Program-made: the position numbers and the translations under genes
Source: Pseudo-nitzschia pungens
Lineage: Eukaryota > Bacillariophyta > Bacillariophyceae > Bacillariales > Bacillariaceae
Direction of reading: 5' to 3'
DNA: 64,000 bases
Assembly (NCBI GenBank): GCA_037355855.1
Contig: CM074767.1
Coordinates: forward strand, 434,001 to 498,000
Shown: positions 35,026 through 47,793 of the stretch, in pieces
How positions within the stretch are numbered: position 1 is the stretch's first letter
How the letters are laid out: every line of letters begins with the position of its first letter
Notes under the pieces: model-generated
Seen by the model: the letters and a program-made list of their open reading frames with translations, nothing else
Told to the model about the DNA's origin: nothing
Databases searched by the model: none

Positions 35026-36037
35026 ATGAGTGCCAGTGCCAGTGCCAGTGCCAGTAGCAGCAATGACAACAACAACAACAACAGCAGCAGCGCCGCCGGA
35101 AAGTGCCCGGTGGATCACGAGACGCGATCCCTCTGGGGCCTCCTGGGCAAAACGAAAACGAGCGCTCCGACGACAAATTCCGCGGCTTCGGTTCCGGAAT
35201 CCTCGCCCTTGGCTAGTGAGCAAACCCTCCCGGCTTCGGTCGAAGAAGCCGCCAGGCACGCCCAGACGCCCCTCCCCGGCCAGAGACTCCCGCTGTCGAC
35301 GCATCGCGCCGAGTCTTCCATTCCGCGGAGCAATAGCAACAATAACAATAACAACAATAACAACAATAGCAACAGCGACAACGAGACTTCGCTTCCGTCC
35401 CACCAGGTGCAATGGAAGCATCCGCACGAGGGACGATGCCACCCACAACACGAACACGATCGAACCCGCCGCTCCGAATTGGGTGTATCCCAGCGAGCAG
35501 CAGGTCTTCAACGCCATGAAGCGCAAGGGATGGAAGGGCATCGAGGAGGAATCCATCCCGTCCTTTTTGCGGATCCACAACTCCGTCAACGAGCGCAGCT
35601 GGAAGCAGGTGCTGGAGTGGGAGACGGGGAATGCCAATGCCATTGTGCCTATGCCAATTGCCAATGCTTCCTCGGTGGAGCTCTCCCGCTTCGAGGGACG
35701 ACCCACCGATCTGACTCCCAAGGCCTGGCTTCTCTCGACGCTGGGGATTTGCGACAAGCCCTTTGATCGACACGATTGGTACGTCGTGAACCGTTGCGAA
35801 AGCGCGAGCGGCGGACGCGGGAACCCGGAAGAAAAACGCTACGTTCTCGACTTTTACATGCGCGGCGACGATAACGAAGGCTCGGTTTTGCCGAGGGTCG
35901 AGATCGACGTTCGACCGGCGCTGGACACTCCCGGGGCGGTGTTCCAGCGGGGGATCCGATTGCTGCGGGAGGCCTTTCCGGGAATGGCCCGGGAGTGGGA
36001 CGACCGCGAGCGATCCCGGAGAAGCGCGAGCGACTAG
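35026..36037 (+). CDS. HCCS: Holocytochrome c synthase (cytochrome c heme lyase), one +1 frame break
   Basis: ATG at 35026. The enzyme attaches heme to cytochrome c (or c1) in the mitochondrial intermembrane space. The N-terminus has the CP heme-regulatory motif (Cys27-Pro28 in GKCPVDHE). Then come LSTHRAESSIPRS, an Asn-rich insert, and the conserved core: NWVYPSEQQVFNAMKRKGW, FLRIHNSVNERSWKQVLEWE, RFEGRPTDLTPKAW, PFDRHDWYVVNRC, RYVLDFY and DVRPALDTPG. The His in RIHN and in FDRHDW are the family's key histidines. A +1 frame change is needed between the Asn-rich insert and NWVYPSEQ, most simply at GAGGGAC (35428-35434), where one extra G is present. 337 codons plus one base otherwise; corrected length 336. 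The Asn insert between SSIPR and WVYPSEQ is unusual for the family. Confidence 0.93.
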
Positions 36038-37678
36038 TAGCGACGCGGGAGCCACCGGCGGCGGGGCGGTTCGTTCTTCTTTTGTTTTTTGTTTTTTTGT
36101 TTTTGGGATTGGATTGGATTGGATTGGGTTGGGTTGGATTGGTTGTCACGGGGAAAGGGAGGAAGCCGAGAACGCAATCTTCTTGCATGGAGGAATGGAT
36201 GGATGGATGGATGCACGGATGGATGATTTGTTTGTTTGTTTGTTTTTGATGCGGTTGGCTGCAAACGACGGCGGCGAACGAAGGAATGACAGAATGAATG
36301 AATGAAAGTTAATGAATGAAAGTTAATGAATAGATGTTAATGAATGAAGGAAGGAAGGAATCGATGCATCCGAGATGAAAAGGCAGCAGCGTGGAACTAA
36401 CTTACCAACGAAACGACAGAAATATAATTTGGCACCCCGTTGCGGTCGGACGGGTATCGCAAGAGACATAGAAACCGAATACGAAATACGAAATACGAAA
36501 CCGAAACCCAATATCCGCTAGAGTGCGAGGAGGAGACCGTTGTTTGCAATTCAATTCGGTGGTAGCGGTGAGCTAGTTTGCGTTCGTCGCGAGGATCCGC
36601 CCGGCTTGGACGTCCCGTGAGTAGGTCCCGTGCGTGCCGGCCTCGGCTCGGTGCGCAAGGATTGATTCATTGCATTCCAGTGCATTCCATTCCAGTGCAT
36701 TCCATTCGATTGCATTCATTCATTCAAAATGAATGCGGTCGACGTGCCGGTTCCCGGTGCGGAGAACCGGTTGGCTTTTTGCGCGAGGAAACTCGGGTCG
36801 AAGAACACGACTTGCTCCGTTCGGCCTGCAGTATTTGCTGCGCGTCTGATACCGCGGTGCTATCGCATCGCATGGCATGGCATCGCATCGCATGGCATCG
36901 CATCATAGCGTTTTATCGATGACACCAAAACAAACGAAAACTATCGGTCTCGTCCTCCATCTTTTTTTTTTTGGTGGGGGGGGGGGGATGGTCGGTGGGT
37001 CGGTGGGTGGGTCGGAGCGTGTTTTGGTCCGTTCGCAAAATACGCTTTCTCGTGCGCACCGTACGGCCCCGCCGGTGGCAACCGGTGTTTCGTCGCTTCG
37101 CTGCCGTCTCTCGAGCGCATACTGCATGCCTCGTGCGAGTGCGCGCTCGAACCAATCCATCCATCCATCCATCCATCCATCTTCGCGGCCGCATTGCATT
37201 GTTGCGCTTTGAGAATGATTGCGTGGGTGGCTGAGTGAGTGAGTGACGAGAGTGACGAGAGAGATGCGCATGAATCATCTCGTTCGTTTGCGGCGTGGCA
37301 TTCCGCGCGCCGAATTCTCCGTTTGCCCGCTTCTCTCGTGGCAGCGGTAAGGTTATCGGTGGGACGAGTCAGTCGCGGCTCGAACGCATCTCGACCGCGG
37401 TCCCATCGACGCGATTGTCTGCGCCGGGTGGGGACGGGACGGGACGGAGGCCGCTGCAGTACTACGGTTCGTGCCATTATTCTATTATTATTCTACTACT
37501 ACTATTATATCACAACAACCGGTCTATCTATTGTATTTTATTACGATGATCGTTTTATTGGCATATATTATGATCACACCATCAACACATGGTATACAAC
37601 ACAGAATAACAACGCGTTGCAATGCACACACACAAACACACACGCGCGCGCGCAACGTTCTCCGAGGCTTTCGGGGGG
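36038..37678. other. Intergenic region with many simple repeats
   Basis: No gene supported. Repeats: GGATT/GGGTT (36108-36142), GGATG (36195-36225), AATGA (36285-36360), CATTC/CAGTG (36665-36722), GCATC/GCATG (36867-36905), CCAT (37155-37183), and CA and CG runs (37625-37655). Confidence 0.6.
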
Positions 37679-40600
37679 TCAAAATTTCTGCATGGTGAGG
37701 GCCTGCTGCAGCCGGATCCCCGCGAAGGAAGTCCCCGAGTGAATCGCGGCCGCCGCGTCCCGAAAGGCGTCCCCCGGGCGTTCGGGGTCGACCTCGAGGT
37801 ACATCGAGGTCCGGCTGCGCGTCGCGAGCGCGAGACCCCCGCAGCTCTGGGCAAAGGTTTCGAGGGTCGTCGTCGGCGACGGCGACGACGTCGTCGGCAA
37901 TGGATCGCCGCGTTCCGCGGCAAGGCCCAGAACGATCAGATCGATGGAGGACGGCGGCGGCGGCGACAGAGACGATGCCGAGGAGGAATCCCCGCTCCTC
38001 CAGCGTCGCTCCAGCGTTCGGCGGAGGCGCTCGTAGGTCGATGGATCGTAGGCACCGCCATCGCTGACGTAGATCAGGCAGACGTCGCTGGCGGTGGACG
38101 ACTCGACCTCGAGGGCCATGCGGATGGCTTCCTCGAGGGCCGGGGCAAACCGGGAGCAGGCCACGCCCGTGGTGGACGCTTTGATTTCGTCGCGGTGTTC
38201 GGCTTCCGAGAGGGCCCGCAAGGACGGCGCGAATTTCCGGAGGCTCCCGTTGCGGGGCAAAAAACTCACCATTCCCAGGGAATCGCTGGCCCGGCAGTGC
38301 TCGTCGTAGAATTCCAGGCAGGCGTTTCGGAGGTTGGTCAGAAAGGGTCTCCCGTTCCAATGACCCTCGAGCTCGATGCAAACGACAAAAGATCTCCCTA
38401 CATCGAGGGCCGTTGCGCATCCCCTGCTTTCGCATCCGTTTGAACTCCTGTCGGAGTTTCGTCAGGGACGGTCCGGTCCAGCCGAGGCGGGGGTACAAGA
38501 GCCTGCTTTCCGAGTCGTGCAAATCCTCGTTCGCGGCTCCGTCGCCGGAGTCTGCGTCCCGGAAGTATTGCAAAACGCAGTTCGCCGCGCTGATAAAGGC
38601 CGAGTCCACCAGAAATTCGTCCTCCATCAACATGCGCGTTGCCAACAGAACCGCATCGTTCCCTTGTCCGGATTTCAATTCAATGCCCGTCACGGCACCC
38701 TCCAATTGTTGAAGTCGTCCGATCTTGTGGACGCTGTGAAAGATCGGCGCATTGTCCTGATCCCAAGCGGCTTGGAGCATGAGATCGGATTCGTTGGCCA
38801 GCTCATAGATGTCCCAGACGTCCCATACATCGGGATCGATATCGATCAGGGCTGCCAGTCCGTTTAGACGCCGCAAGGAGCGCTCGAAGATCACGTCGGA
38901 ATTTTTGAGAAGAGTTCTTGTGTACAACATGTACTCTTTCACCCCCTGATCGTATTGCCGCGCCAAAAAGAGATCGTCGAGGGCCCTTTCTTTGGCATCT
39001 GGTGGAGCACAGGGATCGTCGGCTATAAGCAACAAACACATTGCTCGGTTAAAGTATCGATCTGCGAGTTGCTGCGCAAATACACATTTGGAAGCATCTC
39101 CCGAGGCACTTTCGAAATCATTCGCTCCGGCAGCGACTGCCTCGTTGTAATATTTAAGGGCGGCAGACGAACAGCAGTAGTCATCGAGCATCAAACAGGA
39201 ACCCGGCTCGCGGCATTCCGCCGTTCGGACGAGCAGTGCATTGCCCAGATTGTTGTTCGCAATGGCAATAGCTTTTTCGTCTCCAATCCTTGCGAAAAAG
39301 GCGAAGGGCATCCTGGGCTATGTGGTGAGCCAATTCCAGATCGCCACCGTAAAACACGGTGTTTGATACACGCACAATCTTGTACAATTTTGCAAACGAC
39401 GTATATACCTGATGCACCTCCCGAGATCCCCCCGTCAAAGGTGGCATGTCATCCTCTATCCCACCCTTGTTCACTTGTTTCACAGTTCGCAGCAACTGAA
39501 TCATGGGTCTTGTCACAAACGAAGAGATCTGAATTACCGCAGAAAGACGTGTGAGACAAATGAAATTCCTATGCGACACATTGCAGCATCCATTCGACTT
39601 ACTGTTGCTGTCACGATAAAAAGGAGGAACATCATAGAGAAAGTCAGCAAAAGATATATGATAGCTCTCTTCTCCAACGAACGATTGATAGCATGGCTTA
39701 TTTGCCTGTATTCTGCAGCAAGCTCGCTTTTTTCCTGAATAAAAATGACGGAATACAGGAACTCTGTAAAGGCGTTAGCTCCCCGTCCGAAATCATCCGA
39801 TTTCACCGGCCTGACTACTCTATGGTAGATAGGCTTGTAAACGAAACAAAATTGCCGTACTTCTCCATTCTCATTTGTACGATACAAGTTGCAACTTGCC
39901 CCCTGCCCTTCATTTTCCATGTCTTCAATCGTTTTCTTGAAATCGTCTACGTGTATCGAGTCCGGAGAATCATATTGCATCAAAAGGTCGACAATTGGTT
40001 TTGGGGTCGACTCTGTTTCATTTATGTATTCCGAAGAAGCAATCACGTTTTGGCCATCCGTAGAGTTTGGTATGATCACTGCAGTAGACCTGAACCTTGC
40101 TGCTCCTGACAATATTCGCTATCTCCGTGGTAGAAAAGTCGAGGAGAGTATTTCCTACGAATTCACCGGTTTTTGGATCGATCAAACCGGAAACCGCAGT
40201 GGTCCCGATTTGATCTACGGTTGCAAACTGGTAGGGTGGAGTGATGTAGACAGTAGCATTCCGACTCAGCGCTTGTTTCTTTGCATTGTCGTACCACGGG
40301 CGGCATCTCGGATCGTACCCGAATTTGCCGAACGGACAAAGGTCCGGCCTCACCAAAAATGCTTTGTTAAAGTCGGATGATTGGAAGTGCGCGTATCTAG
40401 CGGAGTCGTAGTTGCAACCAGCGTATCCGTAATAGGTTCCGTCTGCATCGAAAGAGATATAGCCAGATATGGCAGAGGTTGGTAATCCCTCGGCGCGTGC
40501 ATCGATCCCGTGGTTGTAAAGCGGAAAAATCACCGTCGACAAGGCCGACGAAACACGGAGCCGCTCGTACGTCGTCGAATAGCCTTTGGCGGCGCTTCCT

Positions 40601-43588
40601 TTGCTCGAACCCGGCATTTTATTTGGATTGGTGTGCCACGACGTTGATTCCGGGCTGAAGTTTACCGCCGGGTAGGTTTCGCTCGTGTTTCGAATCTGAT
40701 TGACGTACCACATTTTCTGGGTGTATCTCGGATCCGAACGAGATGTCCCATTGTTGCCGCTTTCGGCGTCGCAATCACGGTCCCACGGATCGTTCCATTC
40801 ACAGGAGCAAGGCGATCTGGTATCATTGATTTCGAACGGACACTCTCGGATGTTCTCGTGGAACTTGCAATCGTCCACAAAGTGCATCTCCGAATCCGTG
40901 AAACAATCGGATCGATTCACGGCACCGAACAAAAGCCAGCCCGACATACGGCTGAGCACGTGCAAATCGCGAAGGGGTTCCTCGAAGACTTGCTCGATGT
41001 GTTTCGCGATCAGATTCAGTGAGGATTGGAGATGCTCCAGTTCGAGATCGAACGACGCGCTCTTTGCCTCCGATATCCAGTCGGGAAACACTCCCAGAAG
41101 TTGACGGCCCGTCATGGTCAGAACGGCGACGATGAATACGAGCAACGGAAAAACGATCCAGCAAAACAGGTTCCAAAAGAGGGGTGATTTTGACAGCTGA
41201 ATGGATTCCTCCGAGCGAAGTCTCGTGCTTTTGTCCAGCGAATGCGCAATGTTGGATCCGTGATTCATTCGCAACGAGTTTTGGGGAAAGAATTCCGAAG
41301 TCTCTTCGGCCCTTTGTTCCTGCCGGGAAACCGCGGCTTCGATGGCGGACGAAACCTTGGAAGGAGACCTCTCTTTCGACGGTGAACAGTTCGCTGCTGA
41401 TGTTGGCGGATTTCCAGCTCGGCCCGTCGTCTTCCCGATCGCAATCGAGCAGGTCGCTGCTGCTATCGTTCAGGATTTTTGCGAAATCGGCCGTGTCCGC
41501 TCTCGGGATCGACCGCCTCGCCGCATTCGACATTCTTCGGCACACGGAACGACGCTTCGTATCCGTCTCCGTCCTCGTCCGGTCGTTCGCGTCGGGTTCC
41601 GGATCGGGATTCGCCGGGTAAAATCCCCGGAATTCGTCCTTCCACGTCACGTGGTTCTTTGTCTCGGTGTGCCTCGGCGCGGCCGCCCGCGAGGCGCCCT
41701 CGCCGCTGAACCCGCGGATCATGGATCGGAATTCCGAGACCAGTTCCTGGACCTCGGTTTTCGGAACGAACGAAAAGACGCGATGCATCGTTTTGCCTTC
41801 GTTCGGGTTCGGGGAGGAGGAATCGGCGAAACTGCCGCGAGCGCGCGTGTTGGTGTGGTTGACAATCTCCCACGCCGTGGTCTCGATCCATTTCAGGGGC
41901 TGCGTCAGAAAATGCGCCACGGTCGATACCAGCGACAGCATGCAGCACAGAACGATCGCTCCGAGCGCCACCGAGACGATCACGACCTGCCTGACGTCGG
42001 TCTCGACCAGTTCGTCGATCTCGTCGATCATCGCGTTCTGTTCCTCCGCGTCGATCGATCCAAAAATCAAAAAGTCGGGTTCGTAGCCCGGATCGTACTC
42101 TTCCGGGGGGATCGGCGAGGGAAAGACGGTGTAGTATTTTCCGTTGCTGGCGACGGTGAAGTCGTACTTGCCCATGGCGGTCTCGATGTCCCAACTTTCC
42201 TCTTCCCAGAACGCGAGGTTGTCCGTGAGTCGGCGGTACGTCTCTCGGTCCACAAAGCTTGTTTCCCACAGCTTGGGCGTGAAATCCGTTTCGCTTCGAT
42301 CGCCAATGTTTCCGACCACCACCGTTCCGTCGGGTTTCGTCAGGACCATGTCGGACGGAACGCCCTCGTTCACCTCGCCGAGGAGCTTCTCGGCCTGGGC
42401 CAGGCTAACGTCGAGGGCGATGCACCCGATGAACTCGTTCGTCCATCGGTCGAAGACGGCTTTTCCAAAGGTGAGCCTCCAGCTGGCTTCGTCGGTGACG
42501 TCGGCGTAGGGCCCGTAGATCCGCGCCTCTCCCGGGTGGAGTGCCTGATCGGAGCACCAGGCCCGCTCCAGCCCGTTGTACTCCCGCGCCGACGCCCGGG
42601 TTCCTTCCGGGGTGCACCGGTTGATCTCTTCCTCTTTCCCGTAGGGCCTTCCGGTCAGCGGGTTCGTCGCCCGCATCCACTCGCATCCCCCCGACACGTA
42701 TTCGGACCCGAACGGGAACGGCTGCGCCGGATAGATGACGCTCGCCCCGGCCCCGGAATTCGAAAAGACAACGGCGACCGTGAGGGCCGTCGGCTCGGCC
42801 TCGTAGATCGCCTTGAGAAAGACCCCCAGGTCGGCCGCTTTTTGCTCCAGGGGCGCCAGCGTTTGCGTCGGATTGATCTTTCCCCCGAGGCTCGCGTCGT
42901 TGAATTCGTCGGTGCAGAACGGATAGTAGCCGTTCTGCTTGGGATCGGTCTGCTCCGGATCGCAGTTGCCCTGGAAGGTGAACATGGCGCGCTCGGTGTT
43001 GGAATCCTTCAGAAAGTTCGCAAAGAAGGATTCCCCGTAGTCGGCCCGTTCCTGGACGTGTTCCCGGAGGCGATCGGCATCCTTCCACTCCAGATTCGGT
43101 TCGATCATCCAATCCCTCGGCAGGAGATCCGCGCGCAGGGGATAGATGTTGGAACCGGTGTCCCGATCCAGAAACGGCACCAACGCGTCGGTCTCCCAGC
43201 CGTCGTTGGGATACCCAACGATTCGGTCCCGCACGATTTCCGCGAGCAGCGTGACGGACCCCTTCAACCCGTTCAGTTTCTTGTCGAGTATGTCTCCGGT
43301 CAGGATTCCCGTTTCTCGGAGAATGGCGTCGATCTGCGTCTGGAACAGCTCGTTCGATTTTCGCTGGACCGCCAACCCCGCCAGCCGCGCGCTGATCGTT
43401 GCCCTGCAGACGACGGTGAACGTGACCACGAATGCCATGATTCCGTAACCCGCTATCAGCTGCTGTCTCAGGGAATAATTGGGTCTCAGGCAACACCACT
43501 GAAGAATCCTCGCAAACCATGGTGGCTTTCTCTGCGCGTGGTGATCGGGGCAACGCCGATTCCGACCCCGAATCCTCTCGAACGGCAT
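37679..43588 (-). CDS. Giant membrane protein: two Cache sensor domains, TPR-like segment, C-terminal VWA (four +1 breaks, one intron)
   Basis: ATG at 43588 (MPFERIRGRNRR); stop at 37679. Order of parts: TM1 (LIAGYGIMAFVVTFTVVC); an extracytosolic Cache-type region of about 500 residues (YPLRADLLPRDW, ISLAQ-type core IALDVSLAQAEKLLG); TM2 (VVIVSVALGAIVLCCMLSLV) with a HAMP-like start (FLTQPLKWIETTAWEIVN); a Ser/Arg-rich cytosolic linker; TM3 (WNLFCWIVFPLLVFIVAVLT); a second Cache region (MWYVNQIRNTSETYPAV, YDPRCRPWYDNA); TM4 (YLLLTFSMMFLLFIVTA); a TPR-like helical part (LANNNLGNALL-like); and a VWA-like domain (FVVCIELEGHW, VCLIYVSDGG). A 74-bp intron (39602-39529, GTAAGT…TTCAG) is clear. Breaks at about 41368, 40089, 39288 and 38409 each need one base skipped; after that the gene is exactly 1,944 codons. 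Likely a chemosensory or signalling protein. The ligand is unknown, and the absence of a kinase domain is notable. Confidence 0.8.
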
Positions 43589-46118
43589 GTACGGTATTGG
43601 TATGGTTTGGTTTGGTTTGGTTTGGTTTGGTGTGCCGTCCCGTGCCGAACTAACTACCTTTCGATTCGAAATCCAATATTGAATATCGTACCGCAAGATC
43701 GAATACCGTACGTGTACACGTACAGGGTTTGTTCTAAAGAATGTTTTTCGTATCTTCGATCTACTACCGTGCGTGTACCAGTTCTGTTCTGTTTCGGAAG
43801 AAAGTTAGCGACGATCGTGAGCTTCTGTCACATGCTGTTTCATGCTTCAATTCGGTTGCTTTCTGATTTGTGATTACTGCTTCGAAGACACTAGTAATCT
43901 TAACCTTGGTAGACGACGAGTAAAGTGCGGTAAATGCCTTTTAAAAGAGGACTACAACATGCAACCGCAAGTGCGCCAGAAACTCCATCTCTAAAAAGTT
44001 TTGCGAGATGGGGAAGACAAAAATGTCAAGTGCATTGATTGTTGATTGGCGCCTACGGTAAGCGTGTGGAGTTCTAAAAGTGTCAGTAACGTTCAGCTGA
44101 AATAACTGTCTTTACCGATTACAACATGCTAAATTCTAATTTTTAATTGCCATACGTACCTCATTTGTGATCATTTTTATTAATGGCTTCCACAGAATTA
44201 AGTGTTTTTCACTCGGTTTTAACAGTTCACTTTCTTGTGGAACCCTACCACAAAAAACTTTTTTTGACCACTTTTTCACTTTTCTCCACCCCCAGACCCC
44301 CTCTTCTGCCGAGGTAAGAGCTACGTTCTAAAAATGTTATTCAATTCTAATTTTTACAACTCCACTAATTTCAGTTACTACTAGCACGGTATTCTAGTAT
44401 TACTGTATTCGTTATTCGTATTGCTGGTAGTAAGGTTACTACTTTCTGCCATGGTACTAGCTACTGACGAGAAGATCCAGGATTGTGAGGTTTATTTGAA
44501 AGGTAAGGTTATCTACACCACTAGTGGTAGTACTAATGCTGGGACTAGAGAAGAAGAATAGGCAGTTCTGGTATCATTCCATTCCCAAGAACGTACTAGT
44601 ATTATTCTCATAGGACTACTGCTGTAACTCTGGCTACTCTCCGATATTGGGCTTCTCCTCCATCCTCCTTGTCCAAAGTTGGGATAGGCCTCCGGTTCAA
44701 GCCCATCCTTTCACACATGACACAGCAGTCTTCTCAGTAGATAGTAGTAGAGGTAATGCTAGTAGTAGAGGTAATGGTAGTACTAGTACTACTTCACTAA
44801 TACTACTAGAGTAGTACTAGTAATAGTAGTAGGTCCTATTAGGAGTAACCTTAGTTCTAGTAGTACGTCTGCTGATGCTCTGCTGAGGATGGCGGCAATG
44901 CAACAGTGATGGTGCCTATCGAGAGCAATGGCACCAGCAGCATGGTGGTGCCGCCCACCACAAGCATCCATTCTTGCGCCTGCCATCATTATTGAATGCA
45001 CGAAGGTTACTTGTGTATTCTTCTTTGCTAGAAAAGAAGATACGTCCAAAGTTTGAGAGGTCCAATTTTTCGTCTTGATTGTTGAAAAGAATTCTATAAG
45101 TAGATTACGTACGATTTACGTGTAAACCTTACAGTACGGTATGCTTCCCCGAACAAGCCGATCAATCGAATTTTCATCCAATCGCAACTGAATGTGTTCC
45201 TTATTAAAACACGGAATTTCAGACGATATTGATTGAATAAGGTTACCCAAAAGTCATTATTACGAAGTAGTTCTTAATTTTGTCACCCAACATTATCAAT
45301 CTTTACTTTTAAAAAAGAATTCTTAAGGGACTCGTCGTAACCTTAGTTCAAAAAAAGTATGTAGTTTCGTATTGTTTTCAATCAACGATCATTCAGGACG
45401 TTCGATAGCACGGTAGAAATCCGGAAGATCGTCGATAGTTGCGTATCAACTACTGTAAACCTTACGAACTACTTCGTAATAAGAATCATACAAAATGAGT
45501 CTCGATAATTTGCATACCGTAGTCCTTATAAAACACACGTGCCAAACGATTCAGGCAATTGTTGGAAACAATGTACCAGGAAGTACTTCGGAGTGAGTCT
45601 TTTGTAAATGCCAGCTTCCGTCGAAGAATTTGCCAAGTTTCCGCAGACTAAACAATAACAAAAATATTTCTCTGTTTGAGAGAACAGTCGTGCAAGTACC
45701 GGGAAAAGATACTGCTGTAAAGGCGTTGTCCGGTTCGTTTCTGGTAGGGTACAGATTCGAACGTAGCAAAGGTTGTCAAAAGAGATGAGTTTACTGTACG
45801 GAGTTGAGGTTAAGTTACTGTATCATCATTATTACGAAGTGTTATTTATTTCTTTTATTTCTTTTTTTCTTACGACCGTCCTTTTTTCTACGTACGGGTA
45901 CTAACATACTAATTTCTACGTTGACCTGAGGACAGCTGTTACGAATTTCGTAGCATTATTTAACTTACTCGTACGGAACTTTTCTGTTGTTCATTTGAAT
46001 ACAATGTTTTCGCATAATACTGTAATCCTACCGTATATCCAGGAGAAAAAGGGACGGTAGAAAAAGGATATAGGATTCGAGAAGATAGTGGATTGAAACC
46101 TTAGTACCCACCACAACC
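43589..46118. other. AT-rich intergenic region between divergent genes
   Basis: No gene seen. A (GGTTT)n tract at 43604-43632 lies 16 bp upstream of the Cache/VWA start codon. CTA/GTA triplets lie at 44740-44840, and GTAAACCTTAC with CAGTACGGTATG at about 45120-45142. Confidence 0.55.
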
Positions 46119-47556
46119 ATGAACGAAACAGCTTTTGTTACCAGCCCCGATTTCCCAAAGGCTGCTCAAACCAGCCAAGCCTACTTGCAGAGGTACGAAT
46201 TATGAATGCGTGTTTTTTTGTGAAACCGATCGCACCAATGGGGTCGATTCCGAGTCGAACTCTGTTTCTCGTTCTCAATGTAGTCTTTGATCGCCACGTT
46301 GGACGCTAATGATCACGCAACAATCCTTTCATCATTCTTTTTAACTCTAGGTGGGTGGTGGTCCTTCTTGCAATCGCATGCACCACCTTTAGCGCGTATG
46401 ACTTCAGAAAGGGATGCTGGATCCTGAAGCTCGATATCACTGGCAACGAGGTGAATGAGAACGAAAAACTAAGCAATGTGACTGACGCGGTTGACGGATT
46501 TCTTGATGCTCTCGGATCCGGCGTTGGTGACACCCAAATCGTGTACGACGAAAACTCTTTAAAAGGCCTCAGCGGGTTTTTGTTGGGATCACAAAGATTC
46601 ACCACGGTCGATTTGAACAACGACCATTCAGTCTGTTACAAGTACACGGACTCGGAGACTGGTTTCGACATGCAGTTTACGGAAAGAGGTACAAAATACA
46701 GGACAGTGGCGAGTGCCTTTGGAAAACTCGCCCCTGCTCTGGGTCTCCTCGGAGTGTTGTGTGCTCTGGTGGAATTTTTCTTCTGTGTATTTTATCCCAG
46801 TGTCGTTGCAGCGAGTTTCTTCTTTGCGGGCGCAGCCATTGCGGACGGTGTGATGTTGCTGATGATGATGCTCGAGATGTTGGATTGGTGAGTAAAGTCG
46901 CAAGCTGTTGTTCTATCGGAAAGAAACTCCCCGAAATCGGAATCTATGGCATGTGGAAACAGAATGCATGGCATGAATTGGTATGGCATGAATTGGTATT
47001 GCACACAATCTCTCAACTGCTGTTTCTGCCATTCTCTGGCTGCAGGTGGCGCCAGTCTATGCTCCACTTGTCCTTTGGTTTTTGGGTTCACTGTGTCGTC
47101 ATGGGTGGATATTTCTTTTGTAGCTGCCTGGTTCTCTTTGGGTTGAGGACCTACCCCTGGTGCATGCGAAAGAACCGCGACCCCCGACATTGCAAGACAA
47201 TCGAAGCAGAGATTATCGACCCCGAGACCCTGGTTGCGCTTGCAGCAAAAAGAACCAAAGAGGGAGAAGAAGAAGAGATCGCGGACGCTGGCCACTTTGT
47301 CTCGATAGAGGCCCATCAGCAATTGGAGCAGGAGCTCGCCGACACAAAGCAAAAATTGTCCGAATCACTTAAAGCTCTCGAGGAGGCGAATGGTAGTCCC
47401 GACATTGGAACGGCAAACGTCAACGAAACCAAGCAGAAACTATCCCAATCGTTGAAGGAACTCAAGGAAACGATTGCCCGTGACAACAAGACAGACACTG
47501 ACACCCTAGTCTTGGCCAATGAGGTAATGAATACCGTGTCCAAGCTGCTGAAGTAA
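46119..47556 (+). CDS. Tetraspan membrane protein with coiled-coil tail
   Basis: Three exons: 46119-46192, 46351-46887 and 47046-47556, with introns of 158 bp each (donors GTACGA and GTGAGT; acceptors CTCTAG and CTGCAG). The product is 373 residues. Four spans: WVVVLLAIACTTFSAYDF, LAPALGLLGVLCALVEFFF, SFFFAGAAIADGVMLLMMM and VHCVVMGGYFFCSCLVLFG. A long first extracellular loop of about 110 residues carries Cys and predicted N-glycosylation (NVT). The cytosolic tail is charged and forms a coiled coil (QQLEQELADTKQKLSESLKA, then a second KQKLSQSLKELKE unit that repeats the first). The topology resembles claudin/tetraspanin-like proteins, but no signature such as CCG is present. Function unknown. 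Confidence 0.82.
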
Positions 47557-47793
47557 TTGGTCTTGTTGATGCATGCTCCGAGGATTTGCGCGCACATCCG
47601 ACGCGAGAAGCATGGACGGCACAAACCGCTTCCGCTGGTTCCCTCGGCAAGGTTTCGCACGATGTAATCCGGACAAGCATGCGACCGTCTAGTGTTTCAG
47701 AGTAACGAATTTTAAAAAAATAATGCTTGTTTTCTACGTGTAGTAGCTCCATGTGCTGTGCCTGCACGACTTAAGAGTATTCAATTATTCAAC

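Noticed and set aside
38400..41370. Explaining the Cache/VWA frame breaks by mini-introns
   Set aside because: Only one break (39529-39602) has a proper donor and acceptor. At the others there is no GT…AG pair more than about 13 bases apart, and protein similarity continues directly across the break.
41342..43873. 843-codon open frame on the plus strand
   Set aside because: It lies antisense to the Cache/VWA gene. Its protein is Arg/Gly/Val-rich without domains, a typical shadow of GC-rich coding DNA.
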